From Bacteroidota bacterium (GTDB taxonomy: Bacteria; Bacteroidota; Bacteroidia; Palsa-965): a stretch of DNA of 38,294 bases. This document shows positions 16,288 through 24,668 of this stretch, piece by piece (the stretch's first letter is position 1; each line of letters opens with the position of its first letter). The position numbers and the translations under genes are program-made. The stretch spans positions 1 to 38,294 of the forward strand of contig JAJTEY010000008.1 of the NCBI GenBank assembly GCA_021299855.1. Direction: 5' to 3'. The notes beneath the pieces are model-generated. The model saw nothing but the letters and a program-made list of their open reading frames with translations. It was not told where the DNA came from and searched no databases.

Positions 16288-17673
16288 TCACTCCCCAATC
16301 ACCAACTTCCCCGATTTCATCACTTGTGCCGAACCTCTCGTGATGCGGTACATATACAAACCTGACTGTACCGCAAGCGGTAAGGTGGTGCGGCCGGATT
16401 GTAGCGAAAGAGTGTACAACAATTGTCCGTTCAAATTGTACAATTCGAATTGTGTGGGTGGTGTTGTTGATTCTAAAATAACTTCAACCTGGCCGGAGCT
16501 TGGATTAGGAAATACCTGAACGTTAGTGTTAGCGTCTGTTTCTTCCTGTGCCGTCATGCCGATGTAGAAGAAATGACTGTAGGTTTGGTTGTTGTATACA
16601 ATGTCATATTTCCATTGCCCGTACGGCGCATTGCTGCCTAAAATAATCCACCAGTACACATACGCGGCATTGTAATTGGGCATAGTGTTGTTCCAAGACC
16701 AGGTTGACCATAAGGTGTTATTGGGTTGATAGATGTTGACGGTAATTAAATCGCCGGTATTCAAAAAACGGTAATACGACATGAGGTAAATGGTATCCAA
16801 CTGACCGAAGTAATTTTGTTCATTCTTCACATCCGGTGCAGAACAGGGATTGAAATTCGGGAGTTGATTGTTGGTAGAGATATGATTTAATGCGGCATCA
16901 AAGTATGCGTGTTGATTTTGCCACCAGCTTGCACTGTTCATGGTATTACATGTACCCGCATACGGATCGATAAGATTGTTTCCTGAGTCGTACACTTCAA
17001 AATGTAAATGCGGTCCCGTTGAATTGCCCGAACTGCCCACTACGCCTAAGTATTCGCCCTGCGCTACCGACGCACCTACATTTTTTGTAGTAAGCGTTCC
17101 CGCTTTCATATGTCCGTACCAGGCTACAGAACCGTCGCTGTGCTGCACGTAAACAGCATTCCAATTGTTATTATTAAATGTGCAACTGCGATCGAAATTA
17201 CCGTCGGATTTGTAGAGTATGGTTCCAGCAGCGGCAGAAACAATTTCTACATCGTTACTGTCCATTTTATTCCAGGCAAAGGGCCAGAGGAAATAGTCGG
17301 TGCCTTTATGGTTGTAGCCGGAAGGCGTGTCGTACGTGCGTTGTCCACAATTGTAGTCGGTCAATTGATTCGGGAAAGCGGGATTATGATCCACATGAGC
17401 GGAAATGGAATGATAACCGTATTCATTCACACCTGCGCGTAATTGCAAAGGCCAGGCAAAAAGTACCAGTGCATTTTGATCCGGAGGAGGCAGCAGTTGT
17501 TCCGTGAACAGTTGCACGCGTATGCTGTCGAGTGTGTTCATGATTTGCGCACGATGCACGTCGGATAAACATTCCGTATGCTGCGTCTGATAAGGAACCA
17601 CGACAGGAGCGCTGTTTTGAGCACCGATTACCCCGTGCAACAACAGGAGGGCGATAGTGAAGATTTTATGCAT
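16288..17673 (-). CDS. Secreted M23 metallopeptidase with T9SS sorting domain
   Basis: Exported protein of 461 residues. A signal peptide (1-18, ending GVIGA) leads into an M23/LytM peptidase domain (about 115-240). Zinc ligands are H122 and D126 (in NHKGTDYF) and H224 (in PHLHFE), with H188 (WYGHMK) and H222 as further active-site histidines. Enzymes of this kind cut peptidoglycan cross-bridges or glycine-rich peptides. A beta-rich middle part precedes a T9SS type A sorting domain in the last ~75 residues (VFPNPSSG, FELYNLNGQLL, SGLYMYRI, SGKLVIGE). It should thus be released or anchored outside the cell, so the target may be foreign cell walls or proteins rather than its own wall. Its start is divergent from the TerB-like gene. 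Confidence 0.9.
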   Translation of the reverse strand: MHKIFTIALLLLHGVIGAQNSAPVVVPYQTQHTECLSDVHRAQIMNTLDSIRVQLFTEQLLPPPDQNALVLFAWPLQLRAGVNEYGYHSISAHVDHNPAFPNQLTDYNCGQRTYDTPSGYNHKGTDYFLWPFAWNKMDSNDVEIVSAAAGTILYKSDGNFDRSCTFNNNNWNAVYVQHSDGSVAWYGHMKAGTLTTKNVGASVAQGEYLGVVGSSGNSTGPHLHFEVYDSGNNLIDPYAGTCNTMNSASWWQNQHAYFDAALNHISTNNQLPNFNPCSAPDVKNEQNYFGQLDTIYLMSYYRFLNTGDLITVNIYQPNNTLWSTWSWNNTMPNYNAAYVYWWIILGSNAPYGQWKYDIVYNNQTYSHFFYIGMTAQEETDANTNVQVFPNPSSGQVEVILESTTPPTQFELYNLNGQLLYTLSLQSGRTTLPLAVQSGLYMYRITRGSAQVMKSGKLVIGE

Positions 17674-17757
17674 GCGATGTAATGATCAGTTGTTGATGCG
17701 GAAATTTACACCAAAAAGTTGTAGCCTCGTATGGAAAAGGAATGCATGTGAGTATTT

Positions 17758-17765
17758 TATATTTG
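17758..17765 (+). promoter_or_regulatory. Candidate -7 box for the TerB-like gene
   Basis: TATATTTG, an exact TAnnTTTG match, in the 154-nt divergent gap, 62 nt before ATG 17828. The upstream element is not visible. Confidence 0.4.
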
Positions 17766-17827
17766 CCTCGCAATGGTCATATTTACGTCGTTGTTATTAC
17801 CTTCACTTCATTAATTAGTAGTTCAGT

Positions 17828-18190
17828 ATGGCACATAAACTGAATAAACCCATTGCAGGTTATCATTTGTTGATGATTCTGTCGCAGGTGGATGGTGAAT
17901 TTCCGGTAGCGGAAGGAGAAGTGATCATTCGTTATCTGGATGAGAATTTTCCGATACACGTGAATTTGGATGATGAGTTTGATACGTTGGCTTCTTTGTC
18001 GAAAGACAAGTATATGACTCATTTCATTACCGCCATGAACGATTTTTATGAAGATTCCACACCGGAAGAACGCGATCATTTCCTGGACTTTGCGGTGAAG
18101 TTGGTAAAGGCGGACGATAAAATTACGCGCGAGGAGAATGAATATTTAACGGCTCTGTTTAATGCCTGGGTGCCCGAGTATGAGGAATAA
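17828..18190 (+). CDS. TerB-like protein
   Basis: A 120-residue, acidic, all-helical protein that resembles the TerB/TerB-like (DUF533-like) fold: LLMILSQVDGEFPVAEGEVIIRYL near the start is matched by FAVKLVKADDKITREENEYLTALF near the end, giving the duplicated 'A-x-x-D-G/K-x-(x)-x-x-E' pattern that marks the family. TerB proteins bind metal and are linked to tellurite resistance and membrane stress, but isolated single-domain members like this are uncharacterised. No ter genes are nearby. It ends just before a terminator, so it is monocistronic. Confidence 0.65.
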   Translation: MAHKLNKPIAGYHLLMILSQVDGEFPVAEGEVIIRYLDENFPIHVNLDDEFDTLASLSKDKYMTHFITAMNDFYEDSTPEERDHFLDFAVKLVKADDKITREENEYLTALFNAWVPEYEE

Positions 18191-18211
18191 GTTTTAAAAT
18201 ATTTTACACCG

Positions 18212-18250
18212 AACCGCAGTTTGTAAATAGGTTACATTCTGCGGTTTTTT
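18212..18250 (+). terminator. Terminator after the TerB-like gene
   Basis: AACCGCAG (18212-18219) pairs with CTGCGGTT (18239-18246) across a 19-nt loop and is followed by TTTTCTTTG. It isolates the TerB-like gene from the next pair. Confidence 0.75.
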
Positions 18251-18276
18251 CTTTGTCTTCATCAAACTGATCTCGT

Positions 18277-18459
18277 ATGAAGACTTTATTTACCGAACGT
18301 CCCGAATGTAGAATTGTTGCCTTTCGTGTGAAGCGCAGTGCGGCACCGAAAAGTTTTTTGTTGTTGCAGAATTCGTTCGGCAGCTGGGTAGCTCCGGTGC
18401 AATTGTGTGAAGGCATGCATCAGGCGGATGTGAGTGCATCATTAATTTATTTGAACTGA
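18277..18459 (+). CDS. 60-residue protein of unknown function
   Basis: Small ORF whose TGA stop (18457-18459) shares one base with the ATG of the next gene, an arrangement typical of coupled translation. The product is basic in its first half (RVKRSAAPK) and hydrophobic further on (SFLLLQNSFGSWVAPVQL). I recognise no family. It starts 30 nt after a terminator. Real coding status rests mainly on the exact junction with the DnaA-like gene and on the absence of any better use of this 200-nt stretch. Confidence 0.5.
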   Translation: MKTLFTERPECRIVAFRVKRSAAPKSFLLLQNSFGSWVAPVQLCEGMHQADVSASLIYLN

Positions 18460-19175
18460 TGAAGTACGAAGTTCCTACGCATCAATTTTTGTTGGAGCAA
18501 TTTTATCAGGATGATTCTTCAGGTATTGATCGGTTTCGGTATGCGGTGTTGCAACGCGGTAAAGCATATTCGTTAATTATTGCGGAAGCAGGCGCGGGCA
18601 ACGGAGTGACGCATTCGTTATTAGGCGCGGCGGCGTTGTATCGTGAACGTTACGAAAATGAAACAGTTTGTTCTGTAAATGCAGCAACACCTGTTGTAAC
18701 AGATGCCGATGCGTTGCAGTTGTGTTCGTTGTTGGTAGTGGATGCATTTGATCGTTCGGACCGGAAGGATGTGTGGGTGCCGATTATTCGTGCACGCATG
18801 AAAGCAGGCAAGTTAACGTTGCTGGGCAGTCGCGATGTGTATGTGGACGTGTTGGAACAATTATGTGCTTCGCCTGCGGGTGTGTTGCGTTTAAAGTGGA
18901 CATTGCCTTCGCGTCGGTTGTTGTATAAAATTCTTGCGCAACATGTTAATGTGCATGCAGAAAGTGAACATAGCGTTCCGGAATATTTGTTGTTTGCCAT
19001 GGTTAGCAAGTCGCTGCCCGGCGTGGGAGAATACCTGCGCTGGGCCGACGATTTGTTGGGACAATTACACCGGGATAAAACACGATTGCAGCGTTCGACG
19101 GTGTTAACGGAAGCAGTGGTGAATCGTTCGTTTAAAAAATATAAAACGCGTATTACCGATAATGATCGAGCGTAG
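18459..19175 (+). CDS. Degenerate DnaA/Hda-like AAA+ protein
   Basis: Protein of 238 residues that I read as a divergent DnaA-type AAA+ domain. The P-loop region (EAGAGNGVTHSLLGA, 43-57) lines up with DnaA's G-x-G-x-G-K-T-H-L-L, but valine (V50) stands where the ATP-binding lysine should be. The Walker B-like strand is LLVVDAFD (91-98), with alanine after the first aspartate. LTLLGSRD (119-126) corresponds to sensor 1 (IVLTSD), and LPSRRLLYKILAQHV (149-163) to the PDLETRxAIL lid start. There is no C-terminal DNA-binding domain IV, so Hda is the closer architectural relative. If right, it cannot bind ATP in the usual way and might act as a pseudo-ATPase partner. The alignment is by eye; another P-loop-like family is possible. 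Its 3' end overlaps the WYL gene tail to tail by 23 nt. Confidence 0.5.
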   Translation: MKYEVPTHQFLLEQFYQDDSSGIDRFRYAVLQRGKAYSLIIAEAGAGNGVTHSLLGAAALYRERYENETVCSVNAATPVVTDADALQLCSLLVVDAFDRSDRKDVWVPIIRARMKAGKLTLLGSRDVYVDVLEQLCASPAGVLRLKWTLPSRRLLYKILAQHVNVHAESEHSVPEYLLFAMVSKSLPGVGEYLRWADDLLGQLHRDKTRLQRSTVLTEAVVNRSFKKYKTRITDNDRA

Positions 19176-20157
19176 CCTGAAGGCGTCGCACCAGTTCGTC
19201 GCGGAGCGGTTGCGGCTGCAGGACGCGCACGTGCGTGTTGTAGGAGAGTAACAATTGAATTAAGTCTTCCGTGATTAACAAACGAAATTTAAATGTAGTG
19301 CCTGTTTCCTGTTCTTTGACTTTTTTCTGTGTGGCGTGCAAGGGTTGACGCAATAACAATTTGCTAAGGATCGGAGAGCACCACAATTCAATTGTTTGGG
19401 GTTGTTCCGGATGTTCGGTAATGCCGATGCTGTAACGGAAAAACAAGTCCGGTTCGAAATCTTTTCGTTTTGTGAAGGAGTCGTTGGTGCTGTCCAATGT
19501 TGTAACGCGATCCAGTCCGAAGGTGCGAATGTCTTTCTTCTCCGGGCTCCATCCGATAAGATACCAGCGGGAACGATATTCTTTCAATAGATACGGATGA
19601 ATGCGATACCGATTGAACGTATTTTTATAAATATTCTCGTAGGTAAATTCCAATACAGTGCGACTGCGAATCGCTTTCAGCACATCACTGATCCATTGCA
19701 CACCGGAAGCCTGATCATTGCTTTCGAAAAGAATGATTTTTTCCAGTTCGCGTTCTTTTTCACCTTCCGACCATTTTAACTTTTCATTGATTTTTCGGAT
19801 GGAGTCCCGAAACTGCGCGAATACGGGCAATCCGCTGTAGTTATCGAGTGTAGCAGCGGCATCTTTAAGTGTATCAATATCTTCTTCGCTAACGGGATGT
19901 TGCAGGATGGAATAATTAGATTCGGTGTAATGATACCCTTTGTGTTTTTTGCTGTATGCGATGGGTGCAAAAAAACCGAGTGTTTCGTCGAAGCGCATGG
20001 AGTGCATATCCTTATCTACCATGGCGGCGGAAATTTGTCCCACTTTTTCTTCGATCAGTTCCAGCAGTCGCTCTTTGTCGGGATATGGACGATATTTATT
20101 GTTCAATGCAGCGTCAATAACAAGGTAACGCCGCATGGCAGATTTATTTACAGGCAT
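19153..20157 (-). CDS. WYL-domain transcriptional regulator
   Basis: Regulator of 334 residues from this start. The N-terminal ~60 residues (RRYLVIDAALNNKYRPYPDKERLLELIEE begins it) look like a winged helix; a coiled middle follows; and the WYL domain lies around residues 150-235, including LEFTYENIYK and YRSRWYLIGWSPEKKDIRTFGLDRV, with the W-Y-L triplet itself present. A C-terminal WCX-like extension follows. WYL domains sense nucleic-acid or nucleotide ligands and often control DNA-damage or defence genes. An open frame extends upstream to 20538 but would run into rmuC; MPVNKSAMRRY at 20157 has a TAACTTTA box 3 nt before it. It is divergent from rmuC (85-nt gap). Confidence 0.85.
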   Translation of the reverse strand: MPVNKSAMRRYLVIDAALNNKYRPYPDKERLLELIEEKVGQISAAMVDKDMHSMRFDETLGFFAPIAYSKKHKGYHYTESNYSILQHPVSEEDIDTLKDAAATLDNYSGLPVFAQFRDSIRKINEKLKWSEGEKERELEKIILFESNDQASGVQWISDVLKAIRSRTVLEFTYENIYKNTFNRYRIHPYLLKEYRSRWYLIGWSPEKKDIRTFGLDRVTTLDSTNDSFTKRKDFEPDLFFRYSIGITEHPEQPQTIELWCSPILSKLLLRQPLHATQKKVKEQETGTTFKFRLLITEDLIQLLLSYNTHVRVLQPQPLRDELVRRLQATLDHYR

Positions 20158-20160
20158 GAT

Positions 20161-20168
20161 TAAAGTTA
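20161..20168 (-). promoter_or_regulatory. Near-consensus -7 box abutting the WYL gene start
   Basis: TAACTTTA on the minus strand differs from TAnnTTTG only in the last base and ends 3 nt before ATG 20157, supporting that start. Confidence 0.4.
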
Positions 20169-20225
20169 AGGAGTTATTTATAAATCGGGTAGTATTCCTG
20201 CGACGGTGTTTTACGATTAAGGGTG

Positions 20226-20233
20226 TATCTTTA
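20226..20233 (+). promoter_or_regulatory. Near-consensus -7 box for rmuC
   Basis: TATCTTTA differs from TAnnTTTG in the last base and ends 9 nt before ATG 20243. Confidence 0.35.
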
Positions 20234-20242
20234 TAACTCATT

Positions 20243-21658
20243 ATGATGGAAATTATTCTAATCACCTTAGTGCTGGTAGTGCTGATCGTGATACTGGTTG
20301 TTGTGCTCAGAAAGAACACGAACGGAAATGATTCCGCCGCTGCTTTACAACCGCAACTGGAACGTATGGAACGCAGCATTCGCGAGGAATTCAGAGGTTC
20401 ACGCGAAGAATATGCGGCACAATCGAAATCCAATAGGGAAGAATTGAATGTGGCCCTGAAAGAATTTAAGCAGGAAACGAATGATGCGTTGTTTAAGATT
20501 GGTGAACAGAATCGCTTGTTGTTGGAGCAGTTGAACAAAACGTTGGACGAGCGATTGGTGTTGTTGATGGAGAAAAATGAAATTTCGAATAAAGCTTCAC
20601 GCGAAGAATTAGCTAAAAATCTGAAAGAATTTCGTGAAACTTTCGAAGCCAGTGTGAAGTCGTTTAACGATTTGCAACGACAGAAATTCGACGATTTGGA
20701 AAAACGTCAGCAGGAACTGGTGAAGACCACAGAAGGAAAGCTGGATGAGATGCGCAAGACGGTGGATGAAAAGTTGAATGAAACTTTGGAGAAACGCTTG
20801 GGCGAATCGTTCAAGCAAGTGAGCGATCGTTTGGAAGCAGTACACAAAGGATTGGGTGAAATGCAAACGCTGGCCGTGAGTGTAGGCGATTTGAAAAAGG
20901 TAATGAGCAACGTGAAATCGCGCGGCGTGTTGGGTGAATATCAATTGCAAAATATCATTGAAGATTTATTGACCAACGAGCAATACGAGAAAAACGTAAA
21001 GACCAAAGAAGGCAGTGGTGCTATTGTGGAATTCGCGATTAAGATGCCACACGGAAATAATTTGGAGAAGACATTGTGGTTACCGATAGATTCCAAATTT
21101 CCGAAGGAAGATTATGAAGCCTTGGTAGACGCTTACGAGAAAGGCGATCCGGAAAAAATTGAAGAGTACCGCAAGGCTTTTGTCAGTGGCATTAAAAAGA
21201 ATGCGAAAGACATTAAGGATAAATACATCGATCCTCCGAATACCACGGAATACGGCATTATGTTTTTACCGTACGAAAGTTTATACAGCGAAGTGCTTCG
21301 TGTTCCGGGATTATTTGAGCAATTGCAGAAAGAATATAAGATTACCATTACAGGTCCGACAACGCTCAGCGCCTTGTTAAACAGCTTACAAATGGGCTTT
21401 AGAACGTTGGCCATTGAAAAACGAAGCAGTGAAGTGTGGGATTTGCTGGGTGCGGTGAAAACGGAATTCGGGAAGTTTGGAAGCATCATCGAGAAAACAC
21501 GGGATAAGTTAGTTGCTGCCACCAAAGAGCTGGATAATACCGGTGTGCGTACACGAAGTATTGAACGCAAACTTCGTCAGGTGCAGGAATTGCCTGCATC
21601 TGATTCGTCCAAAATTCTGGATGTTGGTGATGAGGATACGAACGAAACGGAATCGTAA
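20243..21658 (+). CDS. rmuC: DNA recombination protein RmuC homologue
   Basis: Protein of 471 residues: an N-terminal membrane helix (about 2-23), a long charged coiled coil (about 35-220), and the RmuC domain (about 215-430). Family motifs are visible: SRGVLGEYQLQNIIEDLL, LWLPIDSKFPKEDYEAL, YGIMFLPYESLYSEVL, and ITGPTTLSALLNSLQMGFRTLAIEKRS, here cited by its beginning. RmuC limits DNA inversions at short repeats and is related to a PD-(D/E)xK nuclease fold; the substrate is unknown. It is divergent from the WYL regulator, which could control it, although I see no operator beyond the two -7 boxes. Confidence 0.92.
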   Translation: MMEIILITLVLVVLIVILVVVLRKNTNGNDSAAALQPQLERMERSIREEFRGSREEYAAQSKSNREELNVALKEFKQETNDALFKIGEQNRLLLEQLNKTLDERLVLLMEKNEISNKASREELAKNLKEFRETFEASVKSFNDLQRQKFDDLEKRQQELVKTTEGKLDEMRKTVDEKLNETLEKRLGESFKQVSDRLEAVHKGLGEMQTLAVSVGDLKKVMSNVKSRGVLGEYQLQNIIEDLLTNEQYEKNVKTKEGSGAIVEFAIKMPHGNNLEKTLWLPIDSKFPKEDYEALVDAYEKGDPEKIEEYRKAFVSGIKKNAKDIKDKYIDPPNTTEYGIMFLPYESLYSEVLRVPGLFEQLQKEYKITITGPTTLSALLNSLQMGFRTLAIEKRSSEVWDLLGAVKTEFGKFGSIIEKTRDKLVAATKELDNTGVRTRSIERKLRQVQELPASDSSKILDVGDEDTNETES

Positions 21659-21708
21659 ACGACGGATACAACGTGCGGTTTCGTCACCTGTTTCCATTCT
21701 GTAATTAT

Positions 21709-21716
21709 TACTTTTG
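21709..21716 (+). promoter_or_regulatory. Candidate -7 box for the DUF5916 gene
   Basis: TACTTTTG, an exact TAnnTTTG match, ends 10 nt before ATG 21727. It lies downstream of the alternative GTG start 21673, which it argues against. Confidence 0.5.
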
Positions 21717-21726
21717 CGCGGCTCCG

Positions 21727-24132
21727 ATGCGCACGTATTTATTCATACTATTGCTGATACTAACTCCGGTGCTTCACGCTCAAACAGTGAAGCATGCGGA
21801 AGCGTGTCGTTTGGTAAGTCCTCCGACCATCGATGGGAAAGGAGCCGATGAATGTTGGCAGTTCGTACAACCCATGAGTGGTTTTACGCAAATTCAACCC
21901 AATCCCGGTAATTCGGCGCGACAACAAACTGAAGTCCTTATCGCTTATGATGATGAAGCGATTTATGTTTTTGCCCGTATGTACGATACGGCACCGGATA
22001 GTATTCTCCACCAGTTAGGACCGCGAGATGAATACACGAACAACACGGATGCATTCGGAATTTTATTCGATACCTATCACGATCGTCGCAATGCCTTTTG
22101 GTTTGTGGTAACCGCGGCCGGTGTGCAAACCGATGCGCGATATAATTTCGACAAAACCGACGCGAGCTTGAATGCGTTATGGATGAGTGAAACGAGTATT
22201 GATAGTTTAGGTTGGACGGTGGAGATGAAAATTCCTTATCAAACATTACGTTTTCCTGCCGAACACGAAATGTTATGGGGCGTAAATCTCATGCGTAATA
22301 CACGTCGTTATCGGGAAACGAGTTGGTGGAATACTGTGGATCCTGCGGTTTCGGGAATTGTGAATCAGGCCGGTGATATTTCAGGAATTGCTGCTATTCA
22401 ATCGCCTATACGTTTGGCCTTATTGCCCTACGTTTCGGGCTATGCAGAAAATTACGACGGTTCCAATGCGTACACGGCGAATGGAGGAATGGATATTAAG
22501 TATGGGTTGAATGAAAGCTTTACGTTGGACATGACCTTGATTCCCGATTTCGGGCAGGCCATTAGTGATAATCTCGTACTCAATCTTTCTCCGTTTGAAA
22601 TTAAGTTTGATGAGCGTCGTTACTTCTTTACGGAAGGAACGGAATTGTTTAACAAGTACGATTTGTTTTATTCGCGGCGCATTGGTGCGCGACCTTCCGG
22701 CTATAGCAGTGCTTACGCAGGTCTTGATAGCGGTGAAGTTGTTGTGATGAATCCGCTTACCGCTCGTGTGATTAATTCCGTTAAAATAACGGGACGTACA
22801 CCGTCCAATCTCGGAGTAGGATTTTTGAATTCCATCACAGCGCCGGCTTTTGCTACGATTGAGAATTTTAATACCGGTGAAGCGCGGCAAGTGCAAACGG
22901 AGCCGTTGGTGAATTACAACGTGTTGGTTGTCGATCAGATTTTAAAAAAGAATTCCTACATCGGATTGGTGAATACTAACGTGGTTCGTAACGGTACTGT
23001 GCGTGATGCTAATGTGTCTTCCATCAACTTTCGTGCTGCGAATAATAAAAATCGCTGGGCGGTAGAAGGTCACGGCGATTGGAGTGCAGTGATGAATCCG
23101 GATGCCACAAAGAACGGATACCGTTATCAGGTGAAAGGTGGAAAAGTGAGTGGGAATTATTTGGTTGATTTAACGCACACGTTGGTGAGTAACACGTTTG
23201 ATCCAACCGACATGGGTTTTATCGAGCGCACGAATTATTACAATTTTAGTTTGCGTAATGCGTACAATATTTATAAACCCTTTAAACGTTTTGTGAGTTT
23301 GTTTAATGATGTCACGATCAATCAGGGTTTCATGTGTCAGCCCAATACGAATACGTTTTTCTCTATTAGCGGCAAAAGCATTGGCACATTCCGAAATTTT
23401 TTGACGGTTGGACTGAATTTTTACACCAATCCATTTATCAGTTACGATTTTTTCGAAACGCGTACGCCGGGCAGGTATTTGATTTATCCGAAGAACTACG
23501 AAGGCGGAGGATTTATTTCTTCCGATTACCGAAAGCCTTTCGCATTGGATGTTTCAACGACGTATCGAATATACATGGAGCGGGATCGAACCATTTTCAG
23601 ATATGCTATTTCTCCGCGTTGGCGTGTTAATGATAAGTTGTTTTTGGTGTATCGTTGGGAGAACGAAAAGAAAACCGATAACGTAGGTTTTGTAACGCGC
23701 ATTGGTGATGATATTATCATGGGCGTTCGTGATTTGAATACGGTGACTTCGATGTTAACTACCAATTACATTTTCACCAATCGCATGAGCTTGATGTTAC
23801 GTGTGCGGCATTACTGGTCGGAAGCGAATTACAGCAAGTATTATGTGCTGAGTGAACGCGGTCGGGTAGAGGACAGAGATTTGAATATTGATGCCAACGT
23901 GAATTTTAATGCGTTTAATATTGATATGATCTATGTGTGGCAATTTTCGCCCGGAAGTGAATTGACGATCATGTGGAAAAATTCAATCATCTCGTCGTTA
24001 AACGATTTGGCAGGAACCTATATCAATAATTTGAATTATGTTTTCGGTGAACCGCAGAACAATAATATTTCGGCCAAGTTGATTTGGTATATCGATGCCG
24101 GAACCTGGCTTACGAAGAAGGTTCGACGATAA
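21727..24132 (+). CDS. DUF5916 outer-membrane protein with CBM9-like domain
   Basis: Exported protein of 801 residues. After the signal peptide (MRTYLFILLLILTPVLHA) comes a carbohydrate-binding family 9-like domain (about 22-205: PPTIDGKGADECW, EVLIAYDDEAIYVFARMYD, NTDAFGILFDTYHD, and GWTVEMKIPYQTLRF). The remaining ~580 residues are DUF5916, rich in aromatic amphipathic strands and probably an outer-membrane barrel (MTLIPDFGQ, DERRYFFTEG, LFYSRRIG). Ligand and role are not known. It is common in Bacteroidota and Gemmatimonadota genomes. The first ATG after the promoter box is chosen; the frame itself opens at 21673 with GTG. C-terminal residues end in KKVRR, without a T9SS sorting domain. 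Confidence 0.85.
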   Translation: MRTYLFILLLILTPVLHAQTVKHAEACRLVSPPTIDGKGADECWQFVQPMSGFTQIQPNPGNSARQQTEVLIAYDDEAIYVFARMYDTAPDSILHQLGPRDEYTNNTDAFGILFDTYHDRRNAFWFVVTAAGVQTDARYNFDKTDASLNALWMSETSIDSLGWTVEMKIPYQTLRFPAEHEMLWGVNLMRNTRRYRETSWWNTVDPAVSGIVNQAGDISGIAAIQSPIRLALLPYVSGYAENYDGSNAYTANGGMDIKYGLNESFTLDMTLIPDFGQAISDNLVLNLSPFEIKFDERRYFFTEGTELFNKYDLFYSRRIGARPSGYSSAYAGLDSGEVVVMNPLTARVINSVKITGRTPSNLGVGFLNSITAPAFATIENFNTGEARQVQTEPLVNYNVLVVDQILKKNSYIGLVNTNVVRNGTVRDANVSSINFRAANNKNRWAVEGHGDWSAVMNPDATKNGYRYQVKGGKVSGNYLVDLTHTLVSNTFDPTDMGFIERTNYYNFSLRNAYNIYKPFKRFVSLFNDVTINQGFMCQPNTNTFFSISGKSIGTFRNFLTVGLNFYTNPFISYDFFETRTPGRYLIYPKNYEGGGFISSDYRKPFALDVSTTYRIYMERDRTIFRYAISPRWRVNDKLFLVYRWENEKKTDNVGFVTRIGDDIIMGVRDLNTVTSMLTTNYIFTNRMSLMLRVRHYWSEANYSKYYVLSERGRVEDRDLNIDANVNFNAFNIDMIYVWQFSPGSELTIMWKNSIISSLNDLAGTYINNLNYVFGEPQNNNISAKLIWYIDAGTWLTKKVRR

Positions 24133-24163
24133 ATGCTTAATCTCCCGTATTAAGCGAATTCTC

Positions 24164-24668
24164 ATGATACGAATAATTGTACTTCTTGCATTTTTTTCCG
24201 GTATTACATGTACAAGCTGATGTTGTTGGTCAGCTCGCCCGACCTGCCTCGCACATGTTTTTTAAAAACGTAAACGCATTCCCTGCGTGGAGAATTGTGA
24301 CTCGTTTGGATCGTGAGGACTATTGGACTGTGGTGAAGCAGGATTCAGCATATATCTTGCCGGGAGGAAGAGGTCGTCTTGTGATGCGTGAAGTTCGTGC
24401 GGAAAAAATTGGAGATACGCTTATTGGTCCGACACTGACATACTTTACTTGAAGTAACGATTTTGTGTTGGAGGTGTTGGCCATCGATTCAACAGGTCGC
24501 GTGAGTGTTGCGCAACAGTGGAAGAAGAAAAGGCACAAAGGAGGTTTCGAAACAAGTGATGATGGTACCGGAAATTGGCTTTGGTGGATTGGTGCAGCAG
24601 GATTCGTATTATTTGCGTCCGCATTATTGGTGCAACGTCGTCGGTTTAATTCAACTGATTCACACTAA
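24164..24668 (+). pseudogene. Small exported membrane protein gene with a frameshift and an in-frame TGA
   Basis: ATG 24164 opens a signal peptide (MIRIIVLLAFF) that falls out of frame at a run of seven T (24191-24197). With six T the frame would read on as PVLHVQA, a good cleavage site, into a mature protein starting DVVGQLARP. That protein continues to a TGA at 24450-24452, then in the same frame (SNDFVLEVLAIDS) to a C-terminal membrane helix (WLWWIGAAGFVLFASALLV) with a basic tail (QRRRF) and a proper TAA at 24666. Repaired, it would be about 166 residues. I recognise no family. Two lesions point to gene decay or to two sequencing errors. Its last 23 nt overlap the convergent GH2 gene. Confidence 0.75.

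Noticed and set aside
17828-18190. A tellurite-resistance operon around the TerB-like protein.
   Set aside because: No terA, terC, terD or terZ-like gene is nearby, and a terminator follows the gene.
20158-20538. A longer N-terminus for the WYL regulator, open up to 20538.
   Set aside because: It would run antisense through the start of rmuC, its residues are serine- and threonine-rich without domain character, and the -7 box lies just before ATG 20157.
11355-24452. Recoding of TGA as an amino acid (Trp or selenocysteine), since two genes have in-frame TGA.
   Set aside because: ubiE, proC, mutS and hxlR in the same window end normally at TGA, the second gene has a frameshift as well, and I see no reason to expect cysteine at either site or a selenocysteine element after it.
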